Below the pieces are notes generated by a model. The model did not search any database. It was given only the letters and a program-made list of their open reading frames with translations, and was not told where the DNA came from. From Strigamia acuminata (Eukaryota > Arthropoda > Chilopoda > Geophilomorpha > Linotaeniidae): 64,000 bases of DNA. The stretch covers positions 6,908,427 to 6,972,426 of the forward strand of contig OX442315.1 in assembly GCA_949358305.1 (NCBI GenBank), read 5' to 3'. Shown piece after piece: positions 28,429 to 40,069 of the stretch (its first letter is position 1; each line of letters opens with the position of its first letter). A program made the position numbers and the translations under genes.

Positions 28429-31400
28429 AAGGTGGAAGGGTGGAGAGGATGAATGGAGGTGGAGACGATAAATGGAGGTGGCAAGGTGGAGACGATGAAT
28501 GGAGGTGGAAGGGTGGAGAGGATGAATGTAGGTGGAGGTGGAGATGGATGAATGGAGGTGGAGATGGAGATGGATGAATGTAGGTGGAGGTGGAGATGGA
28601 TGAATGGAGGTGGAGATGGAGATGGATGAATGTAGGTGGAGGTGGAGATGGATGAATGGAGGTGGATGAATGGAGGTGGAGGTGGAGATGGATGAATGGA
28701 GGTGGAGATGGAGATGGATGAATGTAGGTGGAGGTGGAGATGGATGAATGGAGGTGGAGATGGAGATGGATGAATGTAGGTGGAGGTGGAGATGGATGAA
28801 TGGAGGTGGAGATGGAGATGGATGAATGGAGGTGGAGATGGAGATGGATGAATGTAGGTGGAGGTGGAGATGGATGAATGGAGGTGGAGATGGATGAATG
28901 TAGGTGGAGGTGGAGATGGATGAATGGAGGTGGAGGTGGAGATGGATGAATGTAGGTGGAGGTGGAGATGGATGAATGGAGGTGGAGGTGGAGATGGATG
29001 AATGTAGGTGGAGGTGGAGATGGATGAATGGAGGTGGAGATGGAGATGGATGAATGTAGGTGGAGGTGGAGATGGATGAATGGAGGTGGAGATGGATGAA
29101 TGGAGGTGGAGATGGAGATGGATGAATGTAGGTGGAGGTGGAGATGGATGAATGGAGGTGGAGATGGAGATGGATGAATGTAGGTGGAGGTGGAGATGGA
29201 TGAATGGAGGTGGAGATGGATGAATGTAGGTGGAGGTGGAGATGGATGAATGGAGGTGAAGGTGGAGATGGATGAATGTAGGTGGAGGTGGAGATGGATG
29301 AATGGAGGTGGAGATGGAGATGGATGAATGTAGGTGGAGGTGGAGATGGATGAATGGAGGTGGAGATGGAGATGGATGAATGGAGGTGGAGATGGAGATG
29401 GATGAATGTAGGTGGAGGTGGAGATGGATGAATGGAGGTGGAGATGGATGAATGTAGGTGGAGGTGGAGATGGATGAATGGAGGTGGAGGTGGAGATGGA
29501 TGAATGTAGGTGGAGGTGGAGATGGATGAATGGAGGTGGAGGTGGAGATGGATGAATGGAGGTGGAGGTGGAGATGGATGAATGTAGGTGGAGGTGGAGA
29601 TGGATGAATGGAGGTGGAGATGGATGAATGTAGGTGGAGGTGGAGATGGATGAATGGAGGTGGAGGTGGAGATGGATGAATGTAGGTGGAGGTGGAGATG
29701 GATGAATGTAGGTGGAGGTGGAGATGGATGAATGGAGGTGGAGGTGGAGATGGATGAATGTAGGTGGAGGTGGAGATGGATGAATGTAGGTGGAGGTGGA
29801 GATGGATGAATGGAGGTGGAGATGGAGATGGATGAATGTAGGTGGAGGTGGAGATGGATGAATGTAGGTGGAGGTGGAGATGGATGAATGGAGGTGGAGG
29901 TGGAGATGGATGAATGTAGGTGGAGGTGGAGATGGATGAATGGAGGTGGAGATGGAGATGGATGAATGTAGGTGGAGGTGGAGATGGATGAATGGAGGTG
30001 GAGATGGAGATGGATGAATGTAGGTGGAGGTGGAGATGGATGAATGTAGGTGGAGGTGGAGATGGATGAATGGAGGTGGAGGTGGAGATGGATGAATGTA
30101 GGTGGAGGTGGAGATGGATGAATGGAGGTGGAGATGGAGATGGATGAATGTAGGTGGAGGTGGAGATGGATGAATGGAGGTGGAGATGGAGATGGATGAA
30201 TGTAGGTGGAGGTGGAGATGGATGAATAGAGGTGGAGATGGATGAATGTAGGTGGAGGTGGAGATGGATGAATGGAGGTGGAGGTGGAGATGGATGAATG
30301 TAGGTGGAGGTGGAGATGGATGAATGTAGGTGGAGGTGGAGATGGATGAATGTAGGTGGAGGTGGAGATGGATGAATGGAGGTGGAGGTGGAGATGGATG
30401 AATGTAGGTGGAGGTGGAGATGGATGAATGGAGGTGGAGGTGGAGATGGATGAATGTAGGTGGAGGTGGAGATGGATGAATGGAGGTGGAGGTGGAGATG
30501 GATGAATGTAGGTGGAGGTGGAGATGGATGAATGGAGGTGGAGATGGAGATGGATGAATGTAGGTGGAGGTGGAGATGGATGAATGGAGGTGGAGATGGA
30601 GATGGATGAATGGAGGTGGAGGTGGAGATGGATGAATGTAGGTGGAGGTGGAGATGGATGAATGGAGGTGGAGGTGGAGATGGATGAATGTAGGTGGAGG
30701 TGGAGATGGATGAATGGAGGTGGAGGTGGAGATGGATGAATGTAGGTGGAGGTGGAGATGGATGAATGTAGGTGGAGGTGGAGATGGATGAATGGAGGTG
30801 GAGATGGAGATGGATGAATGTAGGTGGAGGTGGAGATGGATGAATGGAGGTGGAGATGGAGATGGATGAATGTAGGTGGAGGTGGAGATGGATGAATGGA
30901 GGTGGAGGTGGAGATGGATGAATGTAGGTGGAGGTGGAGATGGATGAATGGAGGTGGAGATGGAGATAGATGAATGTAGGTGGAGGTGGAGATGGATGAA
31001 TGGAGGTGGAGATGGAGATGGATGAATGTAGGTGGAGGTGGAGATGGATGAATGGAGGTGGAGATGGATGAATGTAGGTGGAGGTGGAGATGGATGAATG
31101 GAGGTGGAGATGGATGAATGTAGGTGGAGGTGGAGATGGATGAATGGAGGTGGAGGTGGAGATGGATGAATGTAGGTGGAGGTGGAGATGGATGAATGTA
31201 GGTGGAGGTGGAGATGGATGAATGGAGGTGGAGGTGGAGATGGATGAATGTAGGTGGAGGTGGAGATGGATGGATGGAGGTGGAGGTGGAGACGGATGAA
31301 TGGAGGTGGAGGTGGAGATGGATGAATGTAGGTGGAGGTGGAGATAGATGAATGTAGGTGGAGGTGGAGATGGATGAATGGAGGTGGAGATGGAGATGGA

Positions 31401-33595
31401 TGAATGTAGGTGGAGGTGGAGATGGATGGATGGAGGTGGAGGTGGAGACGGATGAATGGAGGTGGAGGTGGAGATGGATGGATGGAGGTGGAGGTGGAGA
31501 CGGATGAATGGAGGTGGAGGTGGAGATGGATGAATGGAGGTGGAGGTGGAGATGGATGAATGGAGGTGGAGATGGAGATGGATGAATGTAGTTGGAGGTG
31601 GAGATGGATGGATGGAGGTGGAGGTGGAGACGGATGAATGGAGGTGGAGGTGGAGATGGATGAATGGAGGTGGAGGTGGAGATGGATGAATGGAGGTGGA
31701 GGTGGAGATGGATGAATGTAGGTGGAGGTGGAGATGGATGGATGGAGGTGGAGATGGAGATGGATGAATGTAGGTGGAGGTGGAGATGGATGAATGGAGG
31801 TGGAGATGGATGAATGTAGGTGGAGGTGGAGATGGATGAATGGAGGTGGAGGTGGAGATGGATGAATGTAGGTGGAGGTGGAGATGGATGAATGTAGGTG
31901 GAGGTGGAGATGGATGAATGGAGGTGGAGGTGGAGATGGATGAATGGAGGTGGAGGTGGAGATGGATGAATGTAGGTGGAGGTGGAGATGGATGAATGGA
32001 GGTGGAGGTGGAGATGGATGAATGTAGGTGGAGGTGGAGATGGATGAATGGAGGTGGAGGTGGAGATGGATGAATGTAGGTGGAGGTGGAGATGGATGAA
32101 TGGAGGTGGAGGTGGAGATGGATGAATGTAGGTGGAGGTGGAGATGGATGAATGGAGGTGGAGATGGAGATAGATGAATGTAGGTGGAGGTGGAGATGGA
32201 TGAATGGAGGTGGAGGTGGAGATGGATGAATGTAGGTGGAGGTGGAGATGGATGAATGGAGGTGGAGGTGGAGACGGATGAATGGAGGTGGAGGTGGTGA
32301 TGGATGAATGGAGGTGGAGGTGGAGATGGATGAATGTAGGTGGAGGTGGAGATGGATGAATGGAGGTGGAGATGGAGATGGATGAATGTAGGTGGAGGTG
32401 GAGATGGATGAATGGAGGTGGAGATGGAGATGGATGAATGTAGGTGGAGGTGGAGATGGATGAATGGAGGTGGATGAATGGAGGTGGAGGTGGAGATGGA
32501 TGAATGGAGGTGGAGATGGAGATGGATGAATGTAGGTGGAGGTGGAGATGGATGAATGGAGGTGGAGATGGAGATGGATGAATGTAGGTGGAGGTGGAGA
32601 TGGATGAATGGAGGTGGAGATGGAGATGGATGAATGTAGGTGGAGGTGGAGATGGATGAATGGAGGTGGAGGTGGAGATGGATCAATGTAGGTGGAGGTG
32701 GAGATGGATGAATGGAGGTGGAGGTGGAGACGGATGAATGGAGGTGGAGGTGGAGATGGATGAATGGAGGTGGAGGTGGAGATGGATGAATGTAGGTGGA
32801 GGTGGAGATGGATGAATGGAGGTGGAGATGGAGATGGATGAATGTAGGTGGAGGTGGAGATGGATGAATGGAGGTGGAGATGGAGATGGATGAATGTAGA
32901 TGGAGGTGGAGATGGATGAATGGAGGTGGATGAATGGAGGTGGAGGTGGAGATGGATGAATGGAGGTGGAGATGGAGATGGATGAATGTAGGTGGAGGTG
33001 GAGATGGATGAATGGAGGTGGAGATAGAGATGGATGAATGTAGGTGGAGGTGGAGATGGATGAATGGAGGTGGAGATGGAGATGGATGAATGTAGGTGGA
33101 GGTGGAGATGGATGAATGTAGGTGGAGGTGGAGATGGATGAATGGAGGTGGAGGTGGAGATGGATGAATGTAGGTGGAGGTGGAGATGGATGAATGGAGG
33201 TGGAGGTGGAGATGGATGAATGTAGGTGGAGGTGGAGATGGATGAATGGAGGTGGAGATGGAGATAGATGAATGTAGGTGGAGGTGGAGATGGATGAATG
33301 GAGGTGGAGATGGAGATGGATGAATGTAGGTGGAGGTGGAGATGGATGGATGGAGGTGGAGATGGATAAATGGAGGTGGAGGTGGAGATGGATGAATGGA
33401 GGTGGAGGTGGAGATGGATGAATGGAGGTGAAGATGAATAAATGGAGGTGGAGGTGGAGATGGATGAATGGAGGTGGAGGTGGAGGTGAAGATGGATGAA
33501 TGGAGGTGGAGGTGGAGGTGGAGATGGATGAATGGAGGTGGAGACGATGAATGGAGGTGGAAAGGTGACGAGGATGAATGAAGGTGGAAGGTTAA
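28429..33595. repeat. 26-bp minisatellite, about 200 units (5.1 kb), almost C-free on the + strand
   Basis: The main unit is GATGAATG followed by (T/G)AGGTGGAG(G/A)TGGAGATG, 26 bp; 20-bp and 14-bp units lack one or two GGTGGA/GGAGAT blocks. T-type and G-type units alternate over long runs, giving a 52-bp higher-order repeat. The + strand is nearly all G, A and T. Rare C occurs as GAGACGG variants near 31290, 31450, 31500, 31630, 32270 and 32730. The minus strand is stop-free, so giant ORFs of 1530 and 1787 codons (HPSPPPPTFIHLHLHLHSS-type repeats) arise; I treat them as artefacts. Edge units (28430-28520, 33410-33590) are degenerate. Confidence 0.95.
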
Positions 33596-33672
33596 TGTTA
33601 CGTAACAAAAAGTGAAAATTTTACTTTTATAGTTTCAATTTATTATTACTGTAAATTTTAAATTTTTGTAAA

Positions 33673-34799
33673 AAAGCTGCAATTTGCCAGTGGATCAACA
33701 TGCTTTTGGTGAGTTTGTTTTGATTCCTTTTACCCATTTTATCATTTTAATTTCTTTTTCTCATTTTGCCATTTTATTTTTAGACCCAGCAAGAAGTCAA
33801 TGGAAAGATGGACCAGTGGTTAGGATTTTTGATACTCGGCAAGATGTTTAGTTTCTATTTTCATTCGCCTTGGGCCTCCTACATCACTGACCAGGAGTGC
33901 AAAAGACTCGCAGATCCTAGCACAGACAGCAGTGCAATTTGCTATAGTGAAGCAACTGACAACCGGGTCAGCGAAGAGATGATAGAGGCGTGCACAGGAA
34001 GTGCTGATGAGCAGTTGGACGGAAGACAGTACTGTTTGCTGTTCGGGTCATCACCGGTTCAGGTTGCGAAGATCTGCTCGCACGGTAGGGTTTGTGTTTG
34101 TCCAATTCATTTGCCATTTCTTTTCTTTAAGGCGGTCTTTCCCATCTGCTGAGGAGGCTTTTCTCCTCCTCAACTCGGTCATGGCAAATGTGTCGGGTGG
34201 GCTTTCTTTCAGGTTATCAGGCAACCTGAAACCAGTCGTCTCTGAAGCCATCATTAACATCTTGTGATTTGTGTTTGTGGCCAGTGCTTCATATTTGACA
34301 GAAGATTTATGATCAACAAGAGGTGCTGCAAGTATTGTGCTGCAAGTGTTGTGCTACAAGTGTTGTGCTACCAGTGTTGTGCTACAAATGTTGTGTTACA
34401 AGTGCTGTGCTACAAGTGTTATGCTACGAGTGTTGTGTTGTGTTGTGCTTGAAGTGGTGTGCTGCTACATTGGATATAGGTTGCGAAGACATCGAAAGGT
34501 AGGATGATCTTTGGTTAGGAGTTCTCTTGGCATTTCCTTTTTCTTCAAGGAGGTGTCCCCCCTCCTGAGGAGGCGTTTCTCCTCCTCAACTCGGATATGC
34601 CAAGAGGTGGGATGTTTAGAGGGGAGTTTTTTTTCCAGCTTCCAGGCAACCCAGGAAGTCAGCAGTGAGGAACAGCGACGACAGGGACAGGGACGGAGAC
34701 GGAGACGAGCGATGACAGGGACAGAGATGAGACGGGCGACGAGACGAGCAATGACAGTGACGGAGACAAGACGACAGACGACGGTGACAGAGACGAGAC
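33673..34799 (+). repeat. Long direct repeat LDR2 (1127 bp), right of the 26-bp minisatellite
   Basis: Partner of LDR1 (27304-28428), same orientation. Both stem-loops are conserved at 34108-34190 and 34524-34606 with identical 83-nt spans. After the repeat the sequence goes into a different minisatellite than after LDR1. Confidence 0.75.
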
Positions 34800-34834
34800 G
34801 ACGGCTATGGGAACGAGACGAAGGTGACGGAGAC

Positions 34835-34998
34835 GAGGCACGACGGTGACGGAGACGAGCGACGACGGTGACGGAGACGAGCGACGACGGTGACGGAGAC
34901 GAGCGACGACGGTGACGGAGACGAGCGACGACGGTGACGGAGACGAGCGACGACGGTGACGGAGACGAGCGACGACGGAGACAGAGACGAGCGACGAC
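34835..34998. repeat. 22-bp minisatellite, about 7 copies
   Basis: The unit is GACGGTGACGGAG followed by ACGAGCGAC. It grows out of the GACGAGAC-rich end of LDR2. The same LDR end in LDR1 was instead followed by the 26-bp array. Confidence 0.85.
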
Positions 34999-35854
34999 GG
35001 TGACGAAGATGGAAGTTACCGGTAATGTATAAATTTTAGTTGTTGATGTGGTTGTTAAATTATTAATTGATTACTATAATGTTATGTTTTTTGTTTTCTA
35101 ACATTAGGTTTCAATAGATTCAACTCATTGCTTCTTCATTCGGATAAACAAAATTTGATTTCTTGTAATTGCTGATGGTAATTGTAGCTGAAATTGTTGT
35201 ACTTGTTTTTTAGAGTTTTCAATTCATTCATTTTTTTACAGGGTTCCAGTGGACAGGGGACTTTGCAAGTGAAAAGTGAATGGATCCATTGGAGAGCGGA
35301 TGTAATAAGTGGGATGCAGACAGCCAGTGGAGAGCGGACGGAGAAAGTGGACAGAGGACAGACTCAGTGAACCGAGCAGAAATTGACATGAACAATGGAG
35401 CAAAGATTGTTAAAAAAAATAACTTTTCCTGTATAAGCAAAATCGGTACAAAATCAGTTTTCGGGATTTCAATTTATGCAAAGATTCATAACTTTTGGTT
35501 TTTATTGTTTCATATGTATATTTATTGTAAAGTGTTGTGGAAAGCTGTTTTAGGTGCAAAGTTGAGTCTTTTGGATAGTTGATCAACTTGATTAATCATT
35601 TTTAAAAAATGTCTAAAGATTTCAAGTAAACTTTTAAAATAATATTTAAATTTGATGAACAGATGCATTTTTTGCTCCTTACTTGTTGGTCAGTTCGAAC
35701 CGTCGACCCGGACAATGGAATGACTGAACCGAACCGATTGAACTAAATAGATGCTGGAGGACACAGTAGAACTACTTGTTACCTCCTTTGCAGTAATGCT
35801 AACATTTAAATTTATTTCTGTAAAGACGTATCCAGAATTTGCTTCTGGAGGTCA
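34999..35854. other. AT-rich spacer, no confident gene
   Basis: A frame of 100 codons at 35280-35582 follows a TTTTTTTACAG acceptor-like site and repeats the word GTGGA(C/G)AG. No domain is recognised and I do not call it a gene. Confidence 0.35.
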
Positions 35855-36213
35855 GGCCCCTTCTAGCTACAGTAGGTGAGTGTTCTAGGAACTTATCTGG
35901 TAGACTGATGCAGATAGGACCCTAGAACACTCATCTTGACCCGGCTAGGTGAGAGTTCTAGGAACTTATCTGCATTAGTATACCAGCTGGAGTTGTTGTG
36001 GGACGCTACATTCAACTTCAGCTGATAGACATGCAGATAGGACCTTAGAACACTCATTTAGTTCTGGCTTGGTGAGAGTTCTAGGAACCTATCTGCATCC
36101 GTATACCAGCTGAAGTTGTTGTGGGACGCTACATTCAACTTCAGATGGTAGACTGATGCAGATAGATTCTTAGAACACTCACCTAGTGTGGGAATTGTAT
36201 ACTAGAAGGGGCC
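35855..36213. repeat. Foldback element with 12-bp perfect inverted termini and three nested hairpins
   Basis: The ends are GGCCCCTTCTAG (35855-35866) and CTAGAAGGGGCC (36202-36213). Inside are three palindromes: 35875-35936, and two tandem longer ones, 35948-36057 and 36071-36183. Their arms read GGTGAG(A/T)GTTCTAGGAAC...ATCTG against CAGATAG...AGAACACTCA, and the two long copies share the loop GTTGTGGGACGCTACATT. No target duplication is evident. It could be a miniature foldback transposon; the hairpin size (about 110 nt) would also suit small-RNA precursors. Confidence 0.7.
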
Positions 36214-36838
36214 TATTCCATTGGATGGGTGAGGAAAATGTTGGAAAAGGTTAGCCGAGCTGTAACGGGTAATGATGGGTGGATCTGCGGTGTTCTGCAG
36301 TATCTTTTCTTAAGATTTTTTATTTCAAGTTTGAGTCATTTAGCTCAAAGGTTTGGCATATTTAATGATTAATATGTATTTTTGGTCCATATTTTTTATT
36401 TCTAGAAGATTGGTCAATTTTCTTTTTATTTTTATTTAGGAATTGAAGTTTTGGATATTTTTTGTTGAGGATTTTGCATTTGTTTTGACAATTTACTCTC
36501 AGTTTAATTTATTGTAATTATTAAGATACGATCCGAGTCAATGTAAATGTACTTATGACAGCTTTCCACGGCGCTAATATTTATAAATGTTAACTTTTAT
36601 GTTTGATATTCTATGGATTATGTGAAATTGGATCGATTTTTTTCGACCAATTCTGTGCATTTAATGCATATTTGCTAATGTAGGATTTAAGTGCATTTAA
36701 AAGACATTTTTTGTCAACTAAGTGTATTAAAATGTCTGAAGACAAGGATTTTCGGAGGATTTTTTCTTCAGTTGTTGACGATTAATAATTTAAGATTCAA
36801 GAAAATTTGTCTTCTTAAATTCATTTCTTTTGAAGATG
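36214..36838. other. AT-rich spacer, nothing identified
   Basis: No supported ORF, repeat or RNA gene. A 71-codon frame at 36691-36906 is of the kind expected by chance in AT-rich DNA. Confidence 0.5.
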
Positions 36839-37372
36839 TTTATTTAATCAAAATAACTAAAAACAAAATTAAAATTAGACAATCTATTATAGTTTACAAT
36901 TCGTAAGCCTGACACAAATAACATGGCAAAAATCTGTTGTTTTTAAACCAATCGGCATGAGTGTGTACTAGTACTGCACTAAATGTATTCTTGGTGCTCA
37001 GAGACAACAATTAACGATGCGGACATTGTTAAGTCAAAAATACGAGTGGACTTTTAATATGCAAAAATACAGAGAGCGCTGTAAATGTGAAATAAATAGA
37101 ACGAGTTTATGTTTATTTAAATTTTCTACCTACTCTTTTCTAATATTGGTTCCATGGTTGCTACCAAAAATGGAGAGCTAAATTCAACCACAACGTAGCG
37201 ACGATGTATTTATTAAATGAACCAAACCATACGACGTCGTCAATGCGTTCATTTGGATGAAATTGACTACTTAAGAAGCCACCTAAACATATTCCAACTT
37301 AATTCGCTATCACTGTGTACTAGCACCAACGCTATCGTTCGTTTAGTTCGGTCATTTCCTTTTAAATCAAAA
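36839..37372 (+). promoter_or_regulatory. 5' flank of ZF3; inverted duplicate of 61032-61590
   Basis: About 530 bp nearly identical to the reverse complement of the sequence upstream of the minus-strand gene ZF8. The last roughly 180 bp is the 5' flank shared by ZF2, ZF5 and ZF6, ending TCAAAA at the ATG. Conservation well beyond any coding part marks a segmental duplication that carried a promoter. Confidence 0.65.
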
Positions 37373-37891
37373 ATGAAGAGAAAACATCCGGATTACAGTT
37401 GCGATCTGTGCGATTATACGTGTTCAGTTTATTCGCGTTTGGAACAACACATGCTTATCCACACGGGTGAAAAGCCTTTCAAATGTCAAATATGTTCAGT
37501 TTCCTTTAGGAGAAAACCACACCTGACTGATCACATGCGAATTCACAATGGAGAAAAGCCTTTCAAATGTCAAATATGTTCACATTCTTTTAGGACTAAC
37601 TCAAACCTAACGGTCCACATGCGAATTCACACGGGAGAAAAACCTTACAAGTGCCATTTGTGTGCTTTTTCCTGTATTCAAAGCAGTAATTTAAAAATGC
37701 ATTTGTTAATCCACACCGGAAAAAAACCGTTCAAGTGCCATTTGTGTGATCATTCCTGCAGTGAAAGTAGAACTCTAAAAAGACATTTATTAACTCATAC
37801 TGGAGAAAAACCATTCAAGTGCCATTTGTGTGCTTATTCTAGTTGTCGAAATGATACTTTTAAAAAACATTTAACAAAGCATTCAAAGTAA
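37373..37891 (+). CDS. C2H2 zinc-finger protein ZF3 (172 aa, 6 fingers)
   Basis: I place the start at the MKRKHPDYSC ATG (37373). An in-frame ATG at 37217 would add 52 residues that correspond to the shared 5' flank, which is closed in ZF2, so it is probably untranslated. Six intact C2H2 fingers with T(N)GEKPFKC linkers follow; one linker is TGKKPFKC. The last finger (CRNDTFKKHLTKH) and the AATC...ACATT 3' flank match the interrupted gene ZF5. It is intronless, with no effector domain. Confidence 0.88.
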   Translation: MKRKHPDYSCDLCDYTCSVYSRLEQHMLIHTGEKPFKCQICSVSFRRKPHLTDHMRIHNGEKPFKCQICSHSFRTNSNLTVHMRIHTGEKPYKCHLCAFSCIQSSNLKMHLLIHTGKKPFKCHLCDHSCSESRTLKRHLLTHTGEKPFKCHLCAYSSCRNDTFKKHLTKHSK

Positions 37892-37939
37892 AAATCACAT
37901 TGTTTATTAAGTTGATAGTTCTGTCATTCTAATTTTATT

Positions 37940-38190
37940 TCAAATGACATTTTGTTTCAAATCAAAACCTGCTATACAAAAAAAAACTTGTGCTTTATCT
38001 TCTAATCGAAATGGGAATTTGAAAAAGCATGTAATTGCCTTCTGTTCGACTCGAAGTGAGGACATTATCCCACACGAGAGAAAACAGTTCAAATGTCATT
38101 TGTGTGCATATTCTTCTAATTGTAATGTGATAGTTTGAAAAAACATTTAACAAAACATGCAGGTGAAAAACATGTTCTTAATTCTTTAGT
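37940..38190 (+). pseudogene. Zinc-finger relic
   Basis: Scraps of the family are visible: NGNLKKHV, then FKCHLCAYSSNCN with a 2-bp frame disruption before a KKHLTKH-like end, then the shared 3' flank with AATAAA (about 38200). It is the 3' end of a decayed paralogue close to ZF1/ZF2. Confidence 0.7.
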
Positions 38191-39000
38191 TGCAAACAAT
38201 AAATTATACCACAGTCCAATTAATGTTGCTAAATGTTGCACGCTAAATACAGAAATGATCTCCAAAGTATCCAGAAAAGGCTTTGATTTGGAAGCAAGAT
38301 CTAGAGTGATCAAAAACCGTTTGGCCCGCCCTGGAATCTGCTCAGAAAGCTGCACAGAACTCTAAAATTGGTTGTTTCCCACAGCTTGCACCCATTTGTG
38401 ACATCAAAAGATGCAACACACAGAACAAAGGATTAAACCCACTTTGGGCTGTGCTAGAGAAGTTGCTCTCTTTACCCAAAGTGAGCAAAGAGAATAAAAT
38501 ACAATATAATATTTTATTTACGCAGAAATATGATGCACGCTTTATAATAAGATTTGAGGCACTGCAGTACTATTTTCATATAAATTCCACAATTACTGCT
38601 GAAATATCACCATCGTCGCAATATGTGCTCAAGAGGTGGCATCGTCTGTTTAGTCATTCTTGTCCTACCCTTAATGCCTACATATTGGTTTTCATGGCAA
38701 CCACCATTATCTTTATGTTGTTGAATTTGGCTGTATCGCCGTTTTACGTTCCTGCCAGTAAACGCATTTTTATTACGTTCATAAAGCAACAAAGTATTTA
38801 AACACTGCAAAAATGGAAGCAGGTGATTTTTAAAGGTAAAGAAAAACCCATTAATTACGTTTTTGGTACTGAAATAAGTTTGGTTTTCATTGATAGACGA
38901 TCGGCGCAATAGTTAGGCCTAACTCATCGATGTACGTAACTTCGTATCTTATAATTACTCCAATAACATGATTTTTCCAATCAACTTCTTGCTTTTATTT
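38191..39000. repeat. Duplicated segment, partner at about 56165-56760
   Basis: No gene. From AGAAATGATCTCCAAAGTATCC (38252 and 56190) to the exon before ZF4 (and its pseudogene copy) the two segments match with indels. They also share CCCTGGAATCTGCTCA with the flank of ZF2 (23761). Confidence 0.65.
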
Positions 39001-39076
39001 GTTTGGCTCTTTTAATTTCAGAATAAATTTATTTTCGGTGCGGTCAATTGATAAATCAGCGCAAATTCAGTCAAAA

Positions 39077-39754
39077 ATGGAGGGAGAAGTGGCGGCGAGC
39101 AATTGTGAGGGTTCACGTTATTCGTATTTGGAACAACACATGCTTATACACACTGGTGAAAAGCCAATCAAATGTCAGGAATGTTCGCTTTCCTTTAGGC
39201 TTAAATCCCAATTGATTGCCCACATGCATATTCATATGAAAGAAAAACGATTCAAGTGTTATTTGTGTGCGTTTTCCTCCTTGAAAAACTGGCATTTAAA
39301 TAGACACATAAGAACCCATACGGGAGAGAAACCATTCAAGTGCCAACTTTGTGTTTATTCCTCCGCCGAAAAGGGGTCAATTAAAACACATATGCGAACA
39401 CATACCGGGGAAAAACCATTCAAGTGTCATTTATGTAACTATTCCTGTATTCAAAAAGGAGATTTAAGAAAGCATATTGTAACCCATACCGCAGAAAAAC
39501 CATTAAAGTGCCATTTATGTGATTATGTCAGTGCCAGAAAGGGAACTTTAAAAGCGCATATAAAAATGCATACTGGGGAAAAGCCACTCAAGTGTCATTT
39601 TTGCACTTTTTGTTGTAGCCGGAATTGGACGTTGAGAAATCATTTAGTGAGACACACCGGAGAAAAACCATTTACATGTCACTTATGTAATTTTTCTAGC
39701 GGGCGAAGTTATGATTTGAAAAAGCATTTGAGAAAGCATGCAGATGACGTGTGA
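39077..39754 (+). CDS. C2H2 zinc-finger protein ZF4 (225 aa, 7 intact fingers, first finger damaged)
   Basis: The ATG at 39077 (MEGEVAASNC) lies after a TTTAATTTCAG acceptor-like site at about 39020, so a 5' untranslated exon is possible; an upstream frame from TTG at 38999 is not the start. This N-terminus differs from the MKRKHPDYSC group. Its paralogue at 56835 still has the complete first finger (NYSCNRCDYSG...). ZF4 has an in-frame deletion that removed the two cysteines, so only the C-terminal half of finger 1 remains (SRYSYLEQHMLIH). Seven intact fingers follow, the last CHLCNFSSGRSYDLKKHLRKH. Probably functional with one finger fewer. Confidence 0.85.
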   Translation: MEGEVAASNCEGSRYSYLEQHMLIHTGEKPIKCQECSLSFRLKSQLIAHMHIHMKEKRFKCYLCAFSSLKNWHLNRHIRTHTGEKPFKCQLCVYSSAEKGSIKTHMRTHTGEKPFKCHLCNYSCIQKGDLRKHIVTHTAEKPLKCHLCDYVSARKGTLKAHIKMHTGEKPLKCHFCTFCCSRNWTLRNHLVRHTGEKPFTCHLCNFSSGRSYDLKKHLRKHADDV

Positions 39755-40069
39755 AAATATATTTAAATTAATTTTTATTTGTTGTGGAATTTTTTTTATT
39801 TTTACAAATCAATGTCAATGTGGCATTATTTGAATTTAATTACCTAATACTATTTCTATTAATCATGTTTAATTCTTTTTACAAAATGTGTTATTCCTGT
39901 GGCATAGTTAAAAACAGATATGTAAACAGCTTTTATTGTACTCATAAATACGAAGAAAACTGATATTTATTTTGACTTTAATGGTTTATTCAATAAAAAA
40001 TTTGACCAAAATGATTTACTTTATAATAAAAAAAACATTGTGGTGATGCACGCTATACTGTTAGTGAAC
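39755..40069. repeat. Duplicated 3' flank of ZF4
   Basis: No gene. 39826-39990 recurs at 57310-57500 and 21776-21960. Confidence 0.6.

Noticed and set aside
27879-28577. Cys-rich ORF (CCATSVVLQVLC-type repeats)
   Set aside because: Produced by the 15-bp TGCTACAAGTGTTG minisatellite followed by GACGAG-rich DNA; no start or domain support.
24931-33595. Regularly repeated units considered as a CRISPR array
   Set aside because: Units are head-to-tail without unique spacers, and the window is eukaryotic.
28094-33608. Giant minus-strand ORFs of 1530 and 1787 codons (His/Ser/Pro repeats)
   Set aside because: They are a by-product of a stop-free 26-bp satellite read in different frames. Two frames are open over the same bases and there is no gene structure.
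37217-37372. N-terminal extension of ZF3 (and similar ones of ZF5 and ZF6) as coding
   Set aside because: It corresponds to the shared 5' flank, which is closed by stops in ZF2, and the extensions begin at different points.
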